Shown here: piece by piece, positions 34,484-45,184 of the stretch
Position numbering within the stretch: position 1 is the stretch's first letter
How the letters are laid out: every line of letters begins with the position of its first letter
Assembly: GCF_028554725.1 (NCBI RefSeq)
Contig: NC_071667.1
Span: 35,979,501-36,043,500, forward strand
Source of the DNA: Zeugodacus cucurbitae
Taxonomy: Eukaryota > Arthropoda > Insecta > Diptera > Tephritidae
Reading direction: 5' to 3'
Length of the DNA stretch: 64,000 nt
Translations under genes and position numbers: made by a program
The notes under the pieces: generated by a model
The model's database searches: none
What the model was told of the DNA's origin: nothing
Seen by the model: the letters and a program-made list of their open reading frames with translations, nothing else

Positions 34484-35440
34484 TTTTTATGCTCTCGCAA
34501 CAAAAGTTGTAAGAGAGTATTATAGTTGTCCACATAACGGTTGTTTGTAAGTCATAAAACTAAACGAGTTAGATATAGGGTTATATATATCAAAATGATC
34601 AGGATGACGAGACGAGTTGAACTCCGGATGTCTGTCTGTCCGTCTGTCCGTCCGTCCGCCTGTCCGTGCAACGGATAACTTGCCTAAAAATTTAGATATC
34701 TTAACGAAACTAGGAACACGTATTCCTTGGCACCCTGAAGAGGTTGCTTTCGAAAATGGGCAAAATCGGACCACGCCCACAAAGTGGCAAAAACCAAAAA
34801 CCTATAAAGTGTCATAATTAGGCCATAAAATTTGGAATAAAGGATCGCACTAGGAAGGGATGTAGTTTTTTTGGGGCAGTGGGCGTGGCTCCGCCCCCAA
34901 ATCGGTTATTTGTATATATCTTCAAACCAATGAAGCTATATAAACCAAACTTTCTGCAGTAGGTTCTCTTACGTATTCGACCACACACCATGAAAATAGT
35001 TGAAATCGGATAATAACCACGCCCACCTCCCATACAAAGGTTAGGTTTAAAATTACTAAAAGTGGGTTAACACACTATTGAAAAACGTCAGTAACACTAA
35101 CTTTCACAGAAGAAAGAGCTGAAAGAAGCTGCACTCAGACAAATAGTGCATATCATCTCTGGCTTTACTTGTGAAAAAATTGTCGAAAACTATAACTTTT
35201 CAAGGCCCCGGATATCGAACATGTTGAACTCAGCGCCTAAGGGCAAATTTTAACCGAAAATATGGGTAAATCTCTCATATAATTTAATGTAATTTAGAGG
35301 AAATTATTTTCTTCTAATAACGTGTCTCTGTTCCAAAAATTATTAAAATCGGCATCTTTTAGCTCCCATATACCTAATTATAGGTTTTTTTAAAATACGA
35401 TGGGTTTTATTCCGCATATATGTATTCGTAAATATGTGAG
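34484..35440 (-). mobile_element. Repeat A copy 5, diverged, 5' end missing
   Basis: The copy starts (as its 3' end) with TTTTTATGCTCTCGCAAC, continues through the GGATGTCTGTCTGTCC microsatellite (34627 onward), several CCACGCCC boxes and the AAATCGGATAATAACC block. Its far end matches the body of copy 1 (GCGGAATAAA in copy 1, TTCCGCATATATG here at about 35411), so it belongs to the copy 1 subfamily. The hairpin terminus is not present. Confidence 0.78.
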
Positions 35441-35514
35441 ATATCTGTATAAATGAATGAAATCGGTTCAGGAATTACCTCAGCCCTCATATACATGCAT
35501 ACTATATATGACGA

Positions 35515-35960
35515 TTTTCGTTCGTTGTTTATAAATCATTTTACCGCAGCTGCATGAGTACCATCACTTCATCCTATCACTCCTGGTATTCCAAATTTTT
35601 GCCCAAAACGACGTCGACGTTGTGCTTTTCTGGAATCCACTTCAGACATTTGAAGCTTAATCCACTTCGAGTTCAAAATATTTTCTTAAACACTAATCAC
35701 TTCGGCTAAAATTTTGGAGATTGTGCTTCTACCTATAGCAATATCGGTATACTTTCCAATTAAACGTTGATATGAACCTTCAGCGAAAAACCTAAGACTT
35801 GACTTAAACCGCCAATTTCATTAAATTAGCATGTATGTTTTGGCGCGCAGCTTCATAAGAAATCTGTATGTTGCACTCTCCTAGAACTATTTCATAAGAA
35901 CACTGACCGAAATTTTTGGAATTTGGTGCAGTTTTCGAGACATTAGGCACTGTACATGTC
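35515..35960 (-). pseudogene. Harbinger transposase central fragment
   Basis: On the minus strand the region at about 35620-35830 reads LRFFAEGSYQRLIGKYTDIA and IGRSTISKILAEVISV, the conserved LRFFATGSFQ helix-turn-helix region of HARBI1-type transposases. At 35540-35605 it reads FGQKFGIPGVIG, a stop, then SDGTHAAAVK, the region of the first catalytic aspartate (usually GVIGCIDGTHV). Two or more stops interrupt it. No inverted repeats were found nearby, and it differs from the 4340-5256 element, which holds only an N-terminal piece. Confidence 0.65.
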
Positions 35961-36543
35961 CACTTATTTATAAATTAAGGCCTTTTCCTCGCTTTGGCTC
36001 TAGAATTTCCATATTTTCCGATCAATTTTAGCGATTATACACAATTTGGAGGGTGAAAGAAAACATTACTGTTAGATCTCAAACATTTTTACCCCATTGG
36101 GGATTATGGGCCAATAATTGGACCTCTTCAAACAAAACCCTTTGCACGGCATATTAAAAAGACAATATTGGGTATTTTAGATATGAAAACAAGCAAAAAT
36201 TAATCACTAACTAATTGACAAATGCATTGAAAATGCCTTTACGAAGAATAGTTAACGGTAAAGTACGGTTAACTGTGTAACACGTGCTTAACAAGTCAAA
36301 ACACGAAGTGTGTAAAGTGTTTCTTGACACTAACAAAATTGAATAACATAATTGAATTTTTTTTGTTGTTCTTGGTTTGTTTTTGCATTGCTTTCGCTGA
36401 TTTTTTTGCAACAATTCTCTTTAAATACTGTATGTAACCAAACCCGATGCAAAAAAAAGTTGAACTGAAGTAAAAAATTTTGCTGCGGAAAGTGAAATGG
36501 TGTATTTATTTTCAATGTGTAAATTGTTTCTTGACAAACTGTA
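35961..36543. other. AT-rich stretch without recognisable gene
   Basis: No supported coding sequence. The stretch lies between the Harbinger fragment and the TA duplication that begins the Tigger-type element. Frames at 36211-36414 and 36330-36515 overlap each other and contain no family motif. Confidence 0.5.
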
Positions 36544-36545
36544 TA

Positions 36546-38269
36546 CAGTTATCCCCGCTTAAGTACAAATTTAAATTTCTGGGTTTTCGCGTAACATAAG
36601 TAAATTAATTAGTGAAACTCATTCTGAAAAATACCTGGAAAAGGGCGGAAAATAACTTCTTTAACGATAAAGCAAAAGATCGAGATTATAAATATAGTTA
36701 ACCGCGATGAAATATCAAAAAAAAGGGGTTTCTAAAAAATACAATTGCAAAGTTTCGACTATTCGCCGGATTTTAAGAAACCAAAAAGAAGTGGAGTTAT
36801 CTGTTACCAGAAATAATTTAAAACGTCATGTAATATTTTCAACGCAGACGAAAGCGGACTATTCTGTAAGGCCTTGCCAAATGGAACATTGTGCAGAGGG
36901 GGCATCAAATCAGTGGGCGGTAAAACACAAAAGACCCGCCTAACCCTTCTATTACTTTGTAACGCCGATGGAACTTTAAAAAAAGTGTTCGTAATCGGAA
37001 AATCAAGAAATCCAAGGTGTCTTAAGGGGAAAGTACCTCCAGTGGCATACTCTTCGCAAAATAAAGCATGGATGACAGGCTCATTGTGGTCAATGATAAT
37101 GAAAGAATTCGATTGTGAAATGGGAACGCAAAAAAGGAAGGTCTTGTTAGTTGTTGATAACGCTGCTTGTCATAAAGTTAATGGGTTGAGCTTGGACAAT
37201 GTCAAAATAGAATTCTTGCCACCAAATACAACTTAAGTGTTACAACCTCTTGATTAAGGAGTAATTCACTGCTTCAAGATTTATTACAGGCATATTTTGA
37301 TACGGAAACAGATACTGTCCATCGAGAAAGGCGAATCAATAAACAGTTTATAAATGTTCAATGTTCTCACATATATAAAACGATCATGGTGGCTTGGTTA
37401 AAGCGAAACTATTAAAATTTGTTTCAGAAAGGTAATACTTTAACATTATTATAAATACATATGAATGTGAAATTTTCTACAGTTTAAATTTACTATTTCT
37501 TATAATTTTGCAGGCAAGATTTCAATCTTCTGAAAATTAATTTAATTGTATTGAGAAGGTTATCGATACAATAAATATTCCCCTGGAAATAGAAGAGTTT
37601 CAAGAATATGTCGCTTGCGATAACAATGTAAATTGTTTTGGAACCCTTAATGACAATGAAATAGTGGAATGTGTACTAAATGAAGATAACGAAGTCTGTC
37701 AGTCTCCAGAGGAAACTTCTATGATTAATATCCATCCACCTTCATTTGCAGAAGCAATAAATGCGCTGATCATTGTTAAAAAATTCATGGAGTGTAACAA
37801 TATTGAAGGAGAGGAAGTTGAAAATTTTGAAGAAAAGCTTTTTAAAAGCAGATTTTTAAATTTTCATCAGAAAAAAATTACAAACTTTTTTAATAAAGTA
37901 ACCAATAAATATGATCTCATACTTCAAAACAATTTTTAGCGCATACATACTACGTACATATCTGTACACTATATATAAGAATTAACATTTTTGTATATTT
38001 TAAGTTCCTATTTTTGTGTAAACTGAAACATACACATATTAATTTTATATTTTACTTTTGTTTTTATTGTTATTAAAAAGATTAATAAGATTAATAAGAA
38101 ATAAATAAAATTTTCATTGTAAAAGAAAAAACTAGACGATCGAGATATTGAAGTAAAATTTTGGTAAGTGCCTCGAGGCACTAAAGCGGGATTCTTTTAA
38201 GTGTCTTTCCCGCTAAAGTGACCCAAAAGTCTTCCATGAGAAGAAGGGGCACTTAAGCGGGGATTACTG
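36546..38269 (+). mobile_element. Pogo/Tigger-type DNA transposon
   Basis: The element is 1,724 bp, with inverted ends CAGTTATCCCCGCTTAAGT and (complement) CAGTAATCCCCGCTTAAGT, flanked by TA on each side (36544-36545 and 38270-38271). CAGT ends with a TA duplication are standard for the pogo/Tigger group. Inside are pieces of a pogo-type transposase, so it is a full-span but decayed copy. It lies just upstream of the errantivirus-type element. Confidence 0.88.
36700..37939 (+). pseudogene. Pogo/Tigger transposase with one intron and several breaks
   Basis: The N-terminal helix-turn-helix piece (36707-36840) reads KYQKKGVSKKYNCKVSTIRR. After a deletion, the DDE domain (36840-37236) reads SVGGKTQKTRLTLLLLCNAD, VIGKSRNPRCLKGKV, VLLVVDNAACHK and EFLPPNTT; the VVDN aspartate is the second catalytic residue. 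A stop at 37234 interrupts it. A likely intron lies at 37432-37513 (GTAATA to TTTTGCAG). The C-terminal piece ends KSRFLNFHQKKITNFFNK, with a PCNA-binding-type motif (QKKITNFF). Drosophila pogo is known to bind PCNA, so this resemblance has precedent. Confidence 0.8.
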
Positions 38270-38292
38270 TATACATATCTAATTGAACATAC

Positions 38293-38459
38293 AAGTTATC
38301 ACGAGAAACACAGTTGGGTTTAGAATTACCCAAAATTGTTGCGAGTGGCCTGACAATTTTGTATTTCTTCAATCAGAATTATTCATAGTTCTCACCAGTG
38401 CAGACGTGCTGCGAAATAAATATAAATGTAAAAATAAAGGAACCTATTTTTTTTATTAT
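38293..38459 (+). repeat. Errantivirus-type 5' LTR, internally deleted
   Basis: It begins AGTTATCACGAGAAACACAG, the AGTTA start of errantivirus LTRs. Compared with the 3' LTR it skips directly from GTGGCCTGAC to AATTTTGTATTTC, missing about 190 bp, then matches again to GGAACCTATTTTT. Confidence 0.82.
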
Positions 38460-38477
38460 TGGCGCTCAACGTGGGAC
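38460..38477 (+). promoter_or_regulatory. tRNA-Lys-type primer-binding site
   Basis: TGGCGCTCAACGTGGGAC lies just after the 5' LTR. It closely resembles the complement of the 3' end of Drosophila tRNA-Lys, the primer used by gypsy-type errantiviruses, with two apparent mismatches. Confidence 0.8.
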
Positions 38478-38497
38478 AATCTATCAACGAAGGACAT

Positions 38498-39070
38498 CAG
38501 CTACTACTATCAACTGATGTTGAACCGTGAAGCAGCCAAGAGTTGAAATGATCAGCTAAGATATTATCAGCTACTACTATCAACTGATGTAAAACCATGA
38601 AGCAGCCAGGAGCTAAAATTATCCACCAAGATGCCACCACCATCCAAAACCAAACGGGAAGCACCCAGGAATTAAGAGGGTCAACGGAAACTATCAACCA
38701 GCAGTTAGCCAAACATTGCCGTAAACCAAAGAAACCAATGATGTAAGTTGAGGGACTCAAAATCATTTTAATGTTTTTTTTTTGTTTTTTTTTTTTGTAA
38801 AATTGTGATTGAAAGTTGGCAATTGAAATTAATTTTGTGGATTTAAAATTTAATATTTTAACTGAATTAAACAAATCTCTAGTGGATTTAAAATTTTAAT
38901 TGAAGTGAATAAAATCTCTAGTGGATTTAAAATTTAATATTTTAATTGAATTAAATAAATCTCCAGTGGATTTAAAATTTAATATTTTAACTGAATTAAA
39001 CAAATCTCTAGTGGATTTAATATTTTAATTGAAGTGAATAAAATCTCTAATGGATTTAAAATTTAATATT
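38498..39070 (+). repeat. Tandem repeats in the errantivirus-type leader
   Basis: Two 70-bp units starting CAGCTACTACTATCAACTGA lie at 38498 and 38568. From about 38875 to 39070 an AT-rich unit, CTCTAGTGGATTTAAAATTT with variants, is repeated five or six times at about 30-60 bp steps. The second array leads directly into the relic of RNase H and seems to fill the place of the deleted gag-pol. Confidence 0.78.
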
Positions 39071-39079
39071 TTAATTGAA

Positions 39080-40294
39080 TTTAGTGGCTGATGCGCTATC
39101 ACGCCAATTCATAAATTCCTTAGATTCTGATCCTAAATCAGATGCCGCCACTATTCACAGTGAGCAATCCTTTACTCTATTCTGGAAAAAGACAATACTC
39201 CGTTGAAGAAAACATTTGTGCTTTTCAGAAACAAATTACGCCATTTCCTTCCATTTACTGATAATGAAACATTGTTCAAAATGGTGCAGAAATAGTAAAA
39301 TCTGATGTAGTCAATGGTATTCATTGCGAGCTACCTCTGTTGGCTAAGATCCAACATTGGCTAGTAACTACATTCCCAAACACCACATTCCGTCACACAA
39401 ATAAATTTGTTACATACATTTTTGATCCTAATAAACAAAGGGAAATAATTGCACAGGAGCATAATATAGCTCATCGTGCTTCTCAGGAAAACATTAAGCA
39501 AATATTGCAAGATCATTTTTTTCCAAAAATGGAGAAAAAAGCTAGGGAAGTATCGACAAATTGTAAAATTTGTGTAAAACCTAAATATGTTAGGCACCCA
39601 GTGAAACATCCCATAGGGAAAACACCTGTCCCCATATTTCCTGGAGAAATCCTTCACGTTGACATTTTTTCAACCAATGCCACCTATTTTCTTACTTGCA
39701 TGGATAAGCTATCAAAATTTGCGGTAATGCAACCCATTCCTTCACGAACCATAATATTGATATAAAATTAATATCGATTAAACCCCGCATTTTGCAGTGG
39801 GTCAACCTATTTACAGGGACAAAAACCATATTCTGCGATAACAAAAAATCGCTAAACTCGAATACAATAAAATCATGTCTCAGAGATCTAACATAAAAAT
39901 TGTGAATGCTCCGCCCTTGCGTAGTACCTCTAATGGACAGGTGGAAAGATTCCATAGCACCTTAGCAGAAATTGCTAGGTGTCTAAAATTGGAGAAAGGA
40001 ATTGAGGACACTACGGATTTACTTGCAACAATCGAATACAATAAGAGTATTCACTCTGTAACAGGCCAGAAACCCAAAGACATTTTTCAGTCGAGGGTGG
40101 GTGAAACATTAAAAACTCATAACAAAACTAGAGTAGAAAGAAAATGTGCAGTAGGAGAAATAATTCATATTAAGTCAAATAGGCGTTTAGGGAGCAAACT
40201 GACATCCCTATACATAGAAGGTATAGTTCAGGAAGACCTGGGGTCTACTGTAAGAATTAATGGTAGAATAGTTCATAAGGACAATCTTCGGTAG
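39080..40294 (+). pseudogene. Errantivirus-type pol remnant: RNase H tail and integrase
   Basis: It opens with VADALSRQFINSLDS, the end of RNase H. The frame 39340-39765 holds the integrase zinc-binding region (EHNIAHRASQENIKQILQD through NCKIC) and the first catalytic aspartate (LHVDIFS). A break near 39765-39875 shifts frame around the second aspartate (IFCDNKKSLNS). The frame 39875-40294 carries the glutamate motif NGQVERFHSTL and the C-terminal domain ending KDNLR. The protein would insert viral-type cDNA; breaks make it inactive. Confidence 0.82.
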
Positions 40295-40305
40295 CTAAAT
40301 AAAAT

Positions 40306-41641
40306 TTGTTTTTCTTCTGTAGATTTCTTATCCTTTCGATTTTTATGACCCTAACCTTGACAAAAGGGAAAGTTGTAGACTACACACATTCAGAATACTT
40401 ACCGATTACGGATGGCGACGTGGTTTTATGGGACTCGTACGGTTACATTAGACATACGACAAATTTGACGGCTTATGCGGAATTAACATTTGACACTCGT
40501 TCTACATTACGCCTTTATCCACGTAGTTATATGACGAAACTGATGATAGCGGATTTAGAAAGAATAGACAAACTCCTTCGGACGATAATGGGACCAACAA
40601 GACACCGACGCAGCTTGAACATTTTAGGAAGTCCTCTCAAGATTGTAGCTGGTACACCAGACTTCGGCGACTTTCAAAAGGTGACGATAGAACTTGACAA
40701 ACTTAAGTACAATAACAAACGACAAATAGAAATAAACTCAAAATTCCAGGAACAAGTTACCGAATTAACTAACACAGTAAATGAAATTTAAAAAATAGAA
40801 AAACTGAAAGAAATCGATACCGGGCACCTTTCTTTTGGCCAGAAATAGGGCTGTCATTACAGACCTGGATAATATTATACTTTCAATTACTCTAGCTCAA
40901 CTAGGGTTACTGAACCCAACTATTTTTGGTAATAATGAGATAAATTCTATATTGAATACTGAGTCTCTCAACAATCTAACAATAACAGATTTACTTTTAG
41001 TTTCTAAGTTTAAAGTCTATCAAAATGACAACCTTTTTAATTTCTTAGTTAAGTACCCTAGACCTAAGTAAAAGGAAATTTATTTTACCAGTAGCGCACA
41101 ATTACCAAATGCTATCACTACGAAACAACGCTGTGGCAGTCTGTGGAAAAAACATCTATTCCTTGGACGACTGTGCAGAAACGGTCATGAGATTTTGCAG
41201 AAAATATAACATCTCGACTTGCGCTCAACAACTAGCACTACAGCTCATTGTAAAACCGCAACTGGTGAACTAGATCCCGTACAGGAGATTGATGACGGCA
41301 TGGTTGTGATAAACGATCGTGCAGCTTTGGTAACATCTGACAACGAAACTATTGTATTGAAAAGAGGTACTTACTTGGTAACGTTTTCAAACAAAGCTAG
41401 CGTGAATGAAACAGATTTTGTAAATCGAAATGCTATTCAGATAAAAGTAGCAGAAATTCCTTGGGCCACTCAAATAAATATAACTGGACATGATAATATA
41501 ATGTGTCTACCTTACCTGCGACATCGTGCACTAGAAAACCGTCAGCTGATGGAGCAACTAAATGATGGTTGCAAGACAGGATTGACAGCAACATCAGTCA
41601 TCCTAATCTTACTGGCTATCATCGGCGTTTTGCTTGCCTAG
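40306..41641 (+). pseudogene. Env-like gene of errantivirus-type element, at least two breaks
   Basis: The first frame (40306-40791) starts with a hydrophobic signal-peptide-like segment and holds a basic cleavage-type site RHRR near residue 102, followed by a moderately hydrophobic stretch. A TAA at 40789-40791 ends it. A second frame (40835-41071) and a third (41219-41641) continue the protein; the third ends in a hydrophobic membrane segment (SVILILLAIIGVLL). The layout matches the baculovirus-F-like env of insect errantiviruses, which directs membrane fusion in intact elements. This copy is interrupted and cannot make a full product. Confidence 0.78.
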
Positions 41642-41751
41642 TTACTTGCTCTAGAAAGCATAAGAGACAAGCGGCAATTGTAAGGGTAATTGAAAACATC
41701 ACCCAAGTGCAAACCAGAAGGTCCGAGGACGTCCCTCACTTAGGAGGGGAA

Positions 41752-42099
41752 GATTTATCACGAGAAACACAGTTGGGTTTAGAATTACCCAAAACTGTTG
41801 CGAGTGGCCTGACACAGCAGACTCCACGCAACAATTAGCGGTCGGTAAACAAAATATTCAAATTACAAATGTTGCGAGTGCAATAAATCAGCACTTCTGC
41901 ATTCTCACGTCTGCAGTTGTAATTTGATACAACTGACTGTTTAGCGACTGCACTGCCAGCAGCATCGTTTGGATAGCTTGCAGGGTAGGCTAAGTAATTA
42001 CAATTTTGTATTTCTTCAATCAGAATTATTCAGAGTTCTCACCAGTGCAGACGAGCTGCAAAATAAATATAAATGTAAAAATAAAAGGAACCTATTTTT
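41752..42099 (+). repeat. Errantivirus-type 3' LTR
   Basis: It begins ATTTATCACGAGAAACAC, next to the purine tract, and ends near CCTATTTTT. It contains the 190-bp segment missing in the 5' LTR (about 41814-42001). The parts shared with the 5' LTR are nearly identical apart from scattered changes. Confidence 0.82.
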
Positions 42100-43022
42100 G
42101 AAGTTTAACTTCTTATACGAGTTCGGAAAATGTTGCGTTAATTGTTGCGCAACATGCAACATTATGCATAAACATACATATGTACATGTTTATATCTCAT
42201 TGAAAAAATACACAAACTTACATTTGTATATGCGTGCACGTAAGTTTGTCAACCACCAAAAATCAAAAGCAATGTTCTACAAAAACAACAAGCGCCAAAA
42301 ATTTATGTCGATATGTTTGCATGCTCATACATATTCATACATATTTACGACAAGCCGATTTTCTACCAACAGGCGGCCATAAATTTTTCGACACATCGAG
42401 CTTTACAGAGTCGTTTCAAGTGACCCCTCCGTAATTATAAATGCGCAAAATATGTATTGGAAAGTATTGACTTACTATTAGCAAATATAAATAATTAAAT
42501 GTATTTAAATATTCTACTAATATATGATGCCAAATATTAATTTACTACAATTGATTTTAGTAAGAATCAAGACATAAAACAATCCATAATAATATGAGTT
42601 GGGGACATGGACCTCTTTGCCTGCGAATACGCGACATTGATTACAAGTCTGTGACAAAAAAATTACTATTTGCGGTCATTCGTTGTCCTTGGCAACGAAG
42701 ATTTTACAAGAAATGTACTACAAGTGCACATATTTACGCACATATGCATGTAAACAAATTTGCGATCATTATGCGTATGGTTCTTTTGATTTTTTTTTCT
42801 TTCGTTTCTGTTTCATTTCTGCGAATTCTCCACTAGTTTATGTGACTTTTGGTTGAAATTCTCTGCGTTTGCCGTTGAAAATTTAAGACTATGCTTCACA
42901 GGATCATTTCTTGTAGTCCGTCTTCATTTACTTTATTTGCAAATCGAAAGTATTACTTTTGGTTGGTGACATATTCACATGTGTATGTATAACCATATTC
43001 ATATGTGTACGTACTACATAAT
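42100..43022. other. Noncoding stretch right of the errantivirus-type element
   Basis: No supported gene. The text CTTCTTATACGAG followed by TGCGGAAAA or TTCGGAAAA occurs at about 42109 and again at about 43193, roughly 1,085 bp apart, bracketing this stretch and the tRNA-like pair. This may be a relic of a duplicated target or of unrecognised element ends. Frames at 41969-42382 and 42594-42836 have no family motif. Confidence 0.4.
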
Positions 43023-43143
43023 AATCTTAATCTTAAGGTTGTGGGTTCGAGCCTCACCCGGGGCATTAAATTTTTTATTTATTTCAATAAAATTAAATAT
43101 TTCAAATTTTTTAAGGTTTTGGGTTCGAGCCTCACCCGGGGCA
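43023..43143 (+). repeat. Tandem pair of tRNA-Lys-like 3' halves
   Basis: Two units contain GGGTTCGAGCCTCACCCGGG followed by GCA (43041-43065 and 43120-43143). In the first, GTGGG TTCGAGC CTCAC forms a T-arm, then CCGGGGC plus A gives an acceptor 3' strand. Upstream TCTTAATCTTAAGG resembles the anticodon arm of tRNA-Lys(CTT). The 5' half (D-arm and acceptor 5' strand) is missing in both, so neither is a working tRNA. Both share the same 3' flank TAAATTTTTTA and ATTTCAATAAAATTAA, so the pair arose by tandem duplication with a step near 77 bp. A tRNA-derived SINE relic is an alternative. Confidence 0.65.
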
Positions 43144-43149
43144 GTAAAT

Positions 43150-43590
43150 TTTTTACTTATTATTTCAATAAAATTAATTTTTTTTGAAGTTATACTTCTT
43201 ATACGAGTGCGGAAAAATGTGTATGTATGATTGTATTTCAAATGATCAATTGAAGAAATGATCCTACGACAAAAGGAGGTACGACTATTGATACGGTATT
43301 CGCGAGAAATATAGATAAAATAGATGTAAGAGTTTTCATATCGTATATTAGTTATTATAATCCAATTGTAAATATTATAGATATCAATCCGTCAGAACCC
43401 AGAAATGATAATTGATTTGGACTTTGGTTTATAAAATGTGCATAATAAATTTATAAAATGTTAGTATGTACATATGTACAAAATGATATCACTAAGAATA
43501 ACTTCTTGGAATATCACTATGTTTAAAACAAGCTGATTTCAAATATCTCTTACCGCGGGTCGGGGAAAATATTGAAACACCAAGCTTGAG
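43150..43590. other. AT-rich stretch without recognisable gene
   Basis: Nothing supported was found between the tRNA-like pair and the left LTR of the next element, apart from the CTTCTTATACGAG repeat at about 43193. Confidence 0.45.
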
Positions 43591-44075
43591 TGAGAACTAT
43601 TTCTTTCTGATTTTATTTTGGTTTTTCTCTTATTTATATACAAATTTTAGAATTATCTTAACTATATAAATATTTGTGTATGTTTGTATGTATGCTGCAT
43701 ATTGTTTATGCCGCAATGCATGGGGTTATTTTCAAGTGCACATGCACATTTGTATTCAATTGCCTAAATTTATATCTTAGGTCAATAGGTTATCTTAAGT
43801 AAATATGTTTGTATTTTTGAGTGCATGTGTATTGCATACGTACGTGCCTCACATAATTGTATGTTTATTTGCCTGTTCATGTATGTATGTATGCCTTTTC
43901 AATATATTTGAACATACATATTTAAGAGTAGTGGACTGTATCTGTTCTTACATATTTCTTATATTACATATTTCTATTCTTATTCTTTATATGTAGTATA
44001 ATAAAAAACTAAATATATAGATGCGTATTGAAAGTGATGCCCTTTGGCATCAACGCACATGTTCATTTTTGAACA
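43591..44075 (-). repeat. 3' LTR of the nonautonomous element, truncated
   Basis: It matches 45213-45732 from GAGAACTATTTC onward, including GATGCCCTTTGGCATCAACG near the right end. Sequence left of 43591 does not match the partner LTR, so the 3' end of this LTR is missing. A 27-bp stretch present in the partner near 45497-45524 is absent here. Confidence 0.75.
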
Positions 44076-45006
44076 TTCTCCCGTGCGATAATGTTATCAT
44101 CTTTTCATATATTAATTTCTTCACATAGTGGTATTTCTTTTTCATTCGTGAATCAAGCATGTTATTTTTTGTCATATATGTTGTACTGTTGTCTGGTATC
44201 TTCTTAACACAAACGTCTCCATCAGTCATCTTTGCCGGAATCGGTGTTAAGGTTATTCCCCTGTTTCTGTACGATTTGTTTTCTTCGATTCCGTTACTTT
44301 TGTTGTCCATTTCTTCTTTGATTTTGCGATCCTTGGTATCAGGTTGAAACGGAGTTCCGTTTCTATCTTTTTCTTTGTCTTCAACCAATTCAGTTGGTTT
44401 TTCCTCAGCTAAAAAGAATTCATGAGCCACGTCACATGATTCTTTTGTAACTTTATTGTCTGCTAAAGAACTTTCTGTAATAAGTTCTTTTATTATATTG
44501 GATCCATTTTTGGTAGCAGCATCAGCAAATAATGAAATGCCATTGGGACCACTCCAATAAAACATTTTATGTAATTTGGAATACATTAATCTTTCCGTAG
44601 CAGGTGTGGAATGGTCTTTTGTTTTTGCGTCAAAACAACTAGTAGCTGTAGCTTTGAAAGGTTTACTCGAAAATTTAATGTTGAACAATTCTTTTTGCAT
44701 TTTCAACATTCGCACAATTTCAGCGACTTCAACCAGTAATTCCTCTGCTTCCAAATTTTGCTCCACGAGGTTTTGAAAATGTTGCAATCGATTTTCATAC
44801 CTTTCGAGTGCAGCTTCGTCAGCAATATATATATTTGCTTTTACCTTTGCAATTATAGATCTAATTCTTTCCGATCTTTTTTCAATTGCTTGCAATAAAT
44901 AGTCTGCCACCTTTTCGGTTGGGCTATACGTTCTTGCCCCTGTATCCATTCCTTTGGATGCTTGTTGTTGTCTCCCAACTCTACAACAAATGCGGCATAC
45001 TTCCAT
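44050..45006 (-). CDS. Gag-like protein of nonautonomous LTR element
   Basis: This uninterrupted 318-residue frame fills almost the whole interior. It begins MEVCRICCRVGRQQ with three closely spaced cysteines. Residues 30-120 are helical and charged (SPTEKVADYLLQAIEKRSER, EAALERYENRLQHFQNLVEQ), reminiscent of the coiled-coil start of BEL gag (DUF1759). The C-terminal half is lysine-rich and low in recognisable motifs; there is no zinc knuckle or protease. The stop lies 25 bp inside the start of the 3' LTR. The frame is open despite the element lacking pol, hinting at retained selection or recency. Assignment as gag is by position and composition. Confidence 0.6.
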   Translation of the reverse strand: MEVCRICCRVGRQQQASKGMDTGARTYSPTEKVADYLLQAIEKRSERIRSIIAKVKANIYIADEAALERYENRLQHFQNLVEQNLEAEELLVEVAEIVRMLKMQKELFNIKFSSKPFKATATSCFDAKTKDHSTPATERLMYSKLHKMFYWSGPNGISLFADAATKNGSNIIKELITESSLADNKVTKESCDVAHEFFLAEEKPTELVEDKEKDRNGTPFQPDTKDRKIKEEMDNKSNGIEENKSYRNRGITLTPIPAKMTDGDVCVKKIPDNSTTYMTKNNMLDSRMKKKYHYVKKLIYEKMITLSHGRMFKNEHVR

Positions 45007-45184
45007 ATATTTTTTTTTATATTAAAATTTTATAAAAAAACAAACTTTTCTTCAAAGAATTTGAGGATTTTTTGTTTCGATCGCCTTGTTGATCTTGCTG
45101 TGCCTCGACTCACAGCTGCCTGTATTTCTATATACAGGTCTTTTTATTTGTCTGAGCTCACATTCTGCTCTAACGACCAAAATT

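Larger units (their letters stand above)
38293..42099 (+). mobile_element. Gypsy/errantivirus-type LTR element, gag and most of pol deleted
   Basis: LTRs at 38293-38459 and 41752-42099 enclose a lysine-type primer site, a leader with tandem repeats, the tail of RNase H, integrase and an env-like gene. Gag, protease and RT are absent: the leader repeats lead directly into the VADALSRQF end of RNase H near 39083. A purine tract AGGAGGGGAAG precedes the 3' LTR. The 5' LTR lacks about 190 bp present in the 3' LTR. It is an old, defective copy. Env presence places it with insect errantiviruses rather than plain gypsy elements. Confidence 0.87.

Noticed and set aside
38875..39070. Spaced direct repeats that could suggest a CRISPR-like array
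   Set aside because: The units are adjacent AT-rich tandem copies inside a retroelement leader, with no unique spacers, in a eukaryotic genome.
40306..41641. A live infectious errantivirus
   Set aside because: Gag, protease and RT are absent, and integrase and env are interrupted; this is a defective old copy.
43023..43143. Functional tRNA genes
   Set aside because: Neither unit has a 5' half to form acceptor and D-arm pairs, so no cloverleaf is possible.
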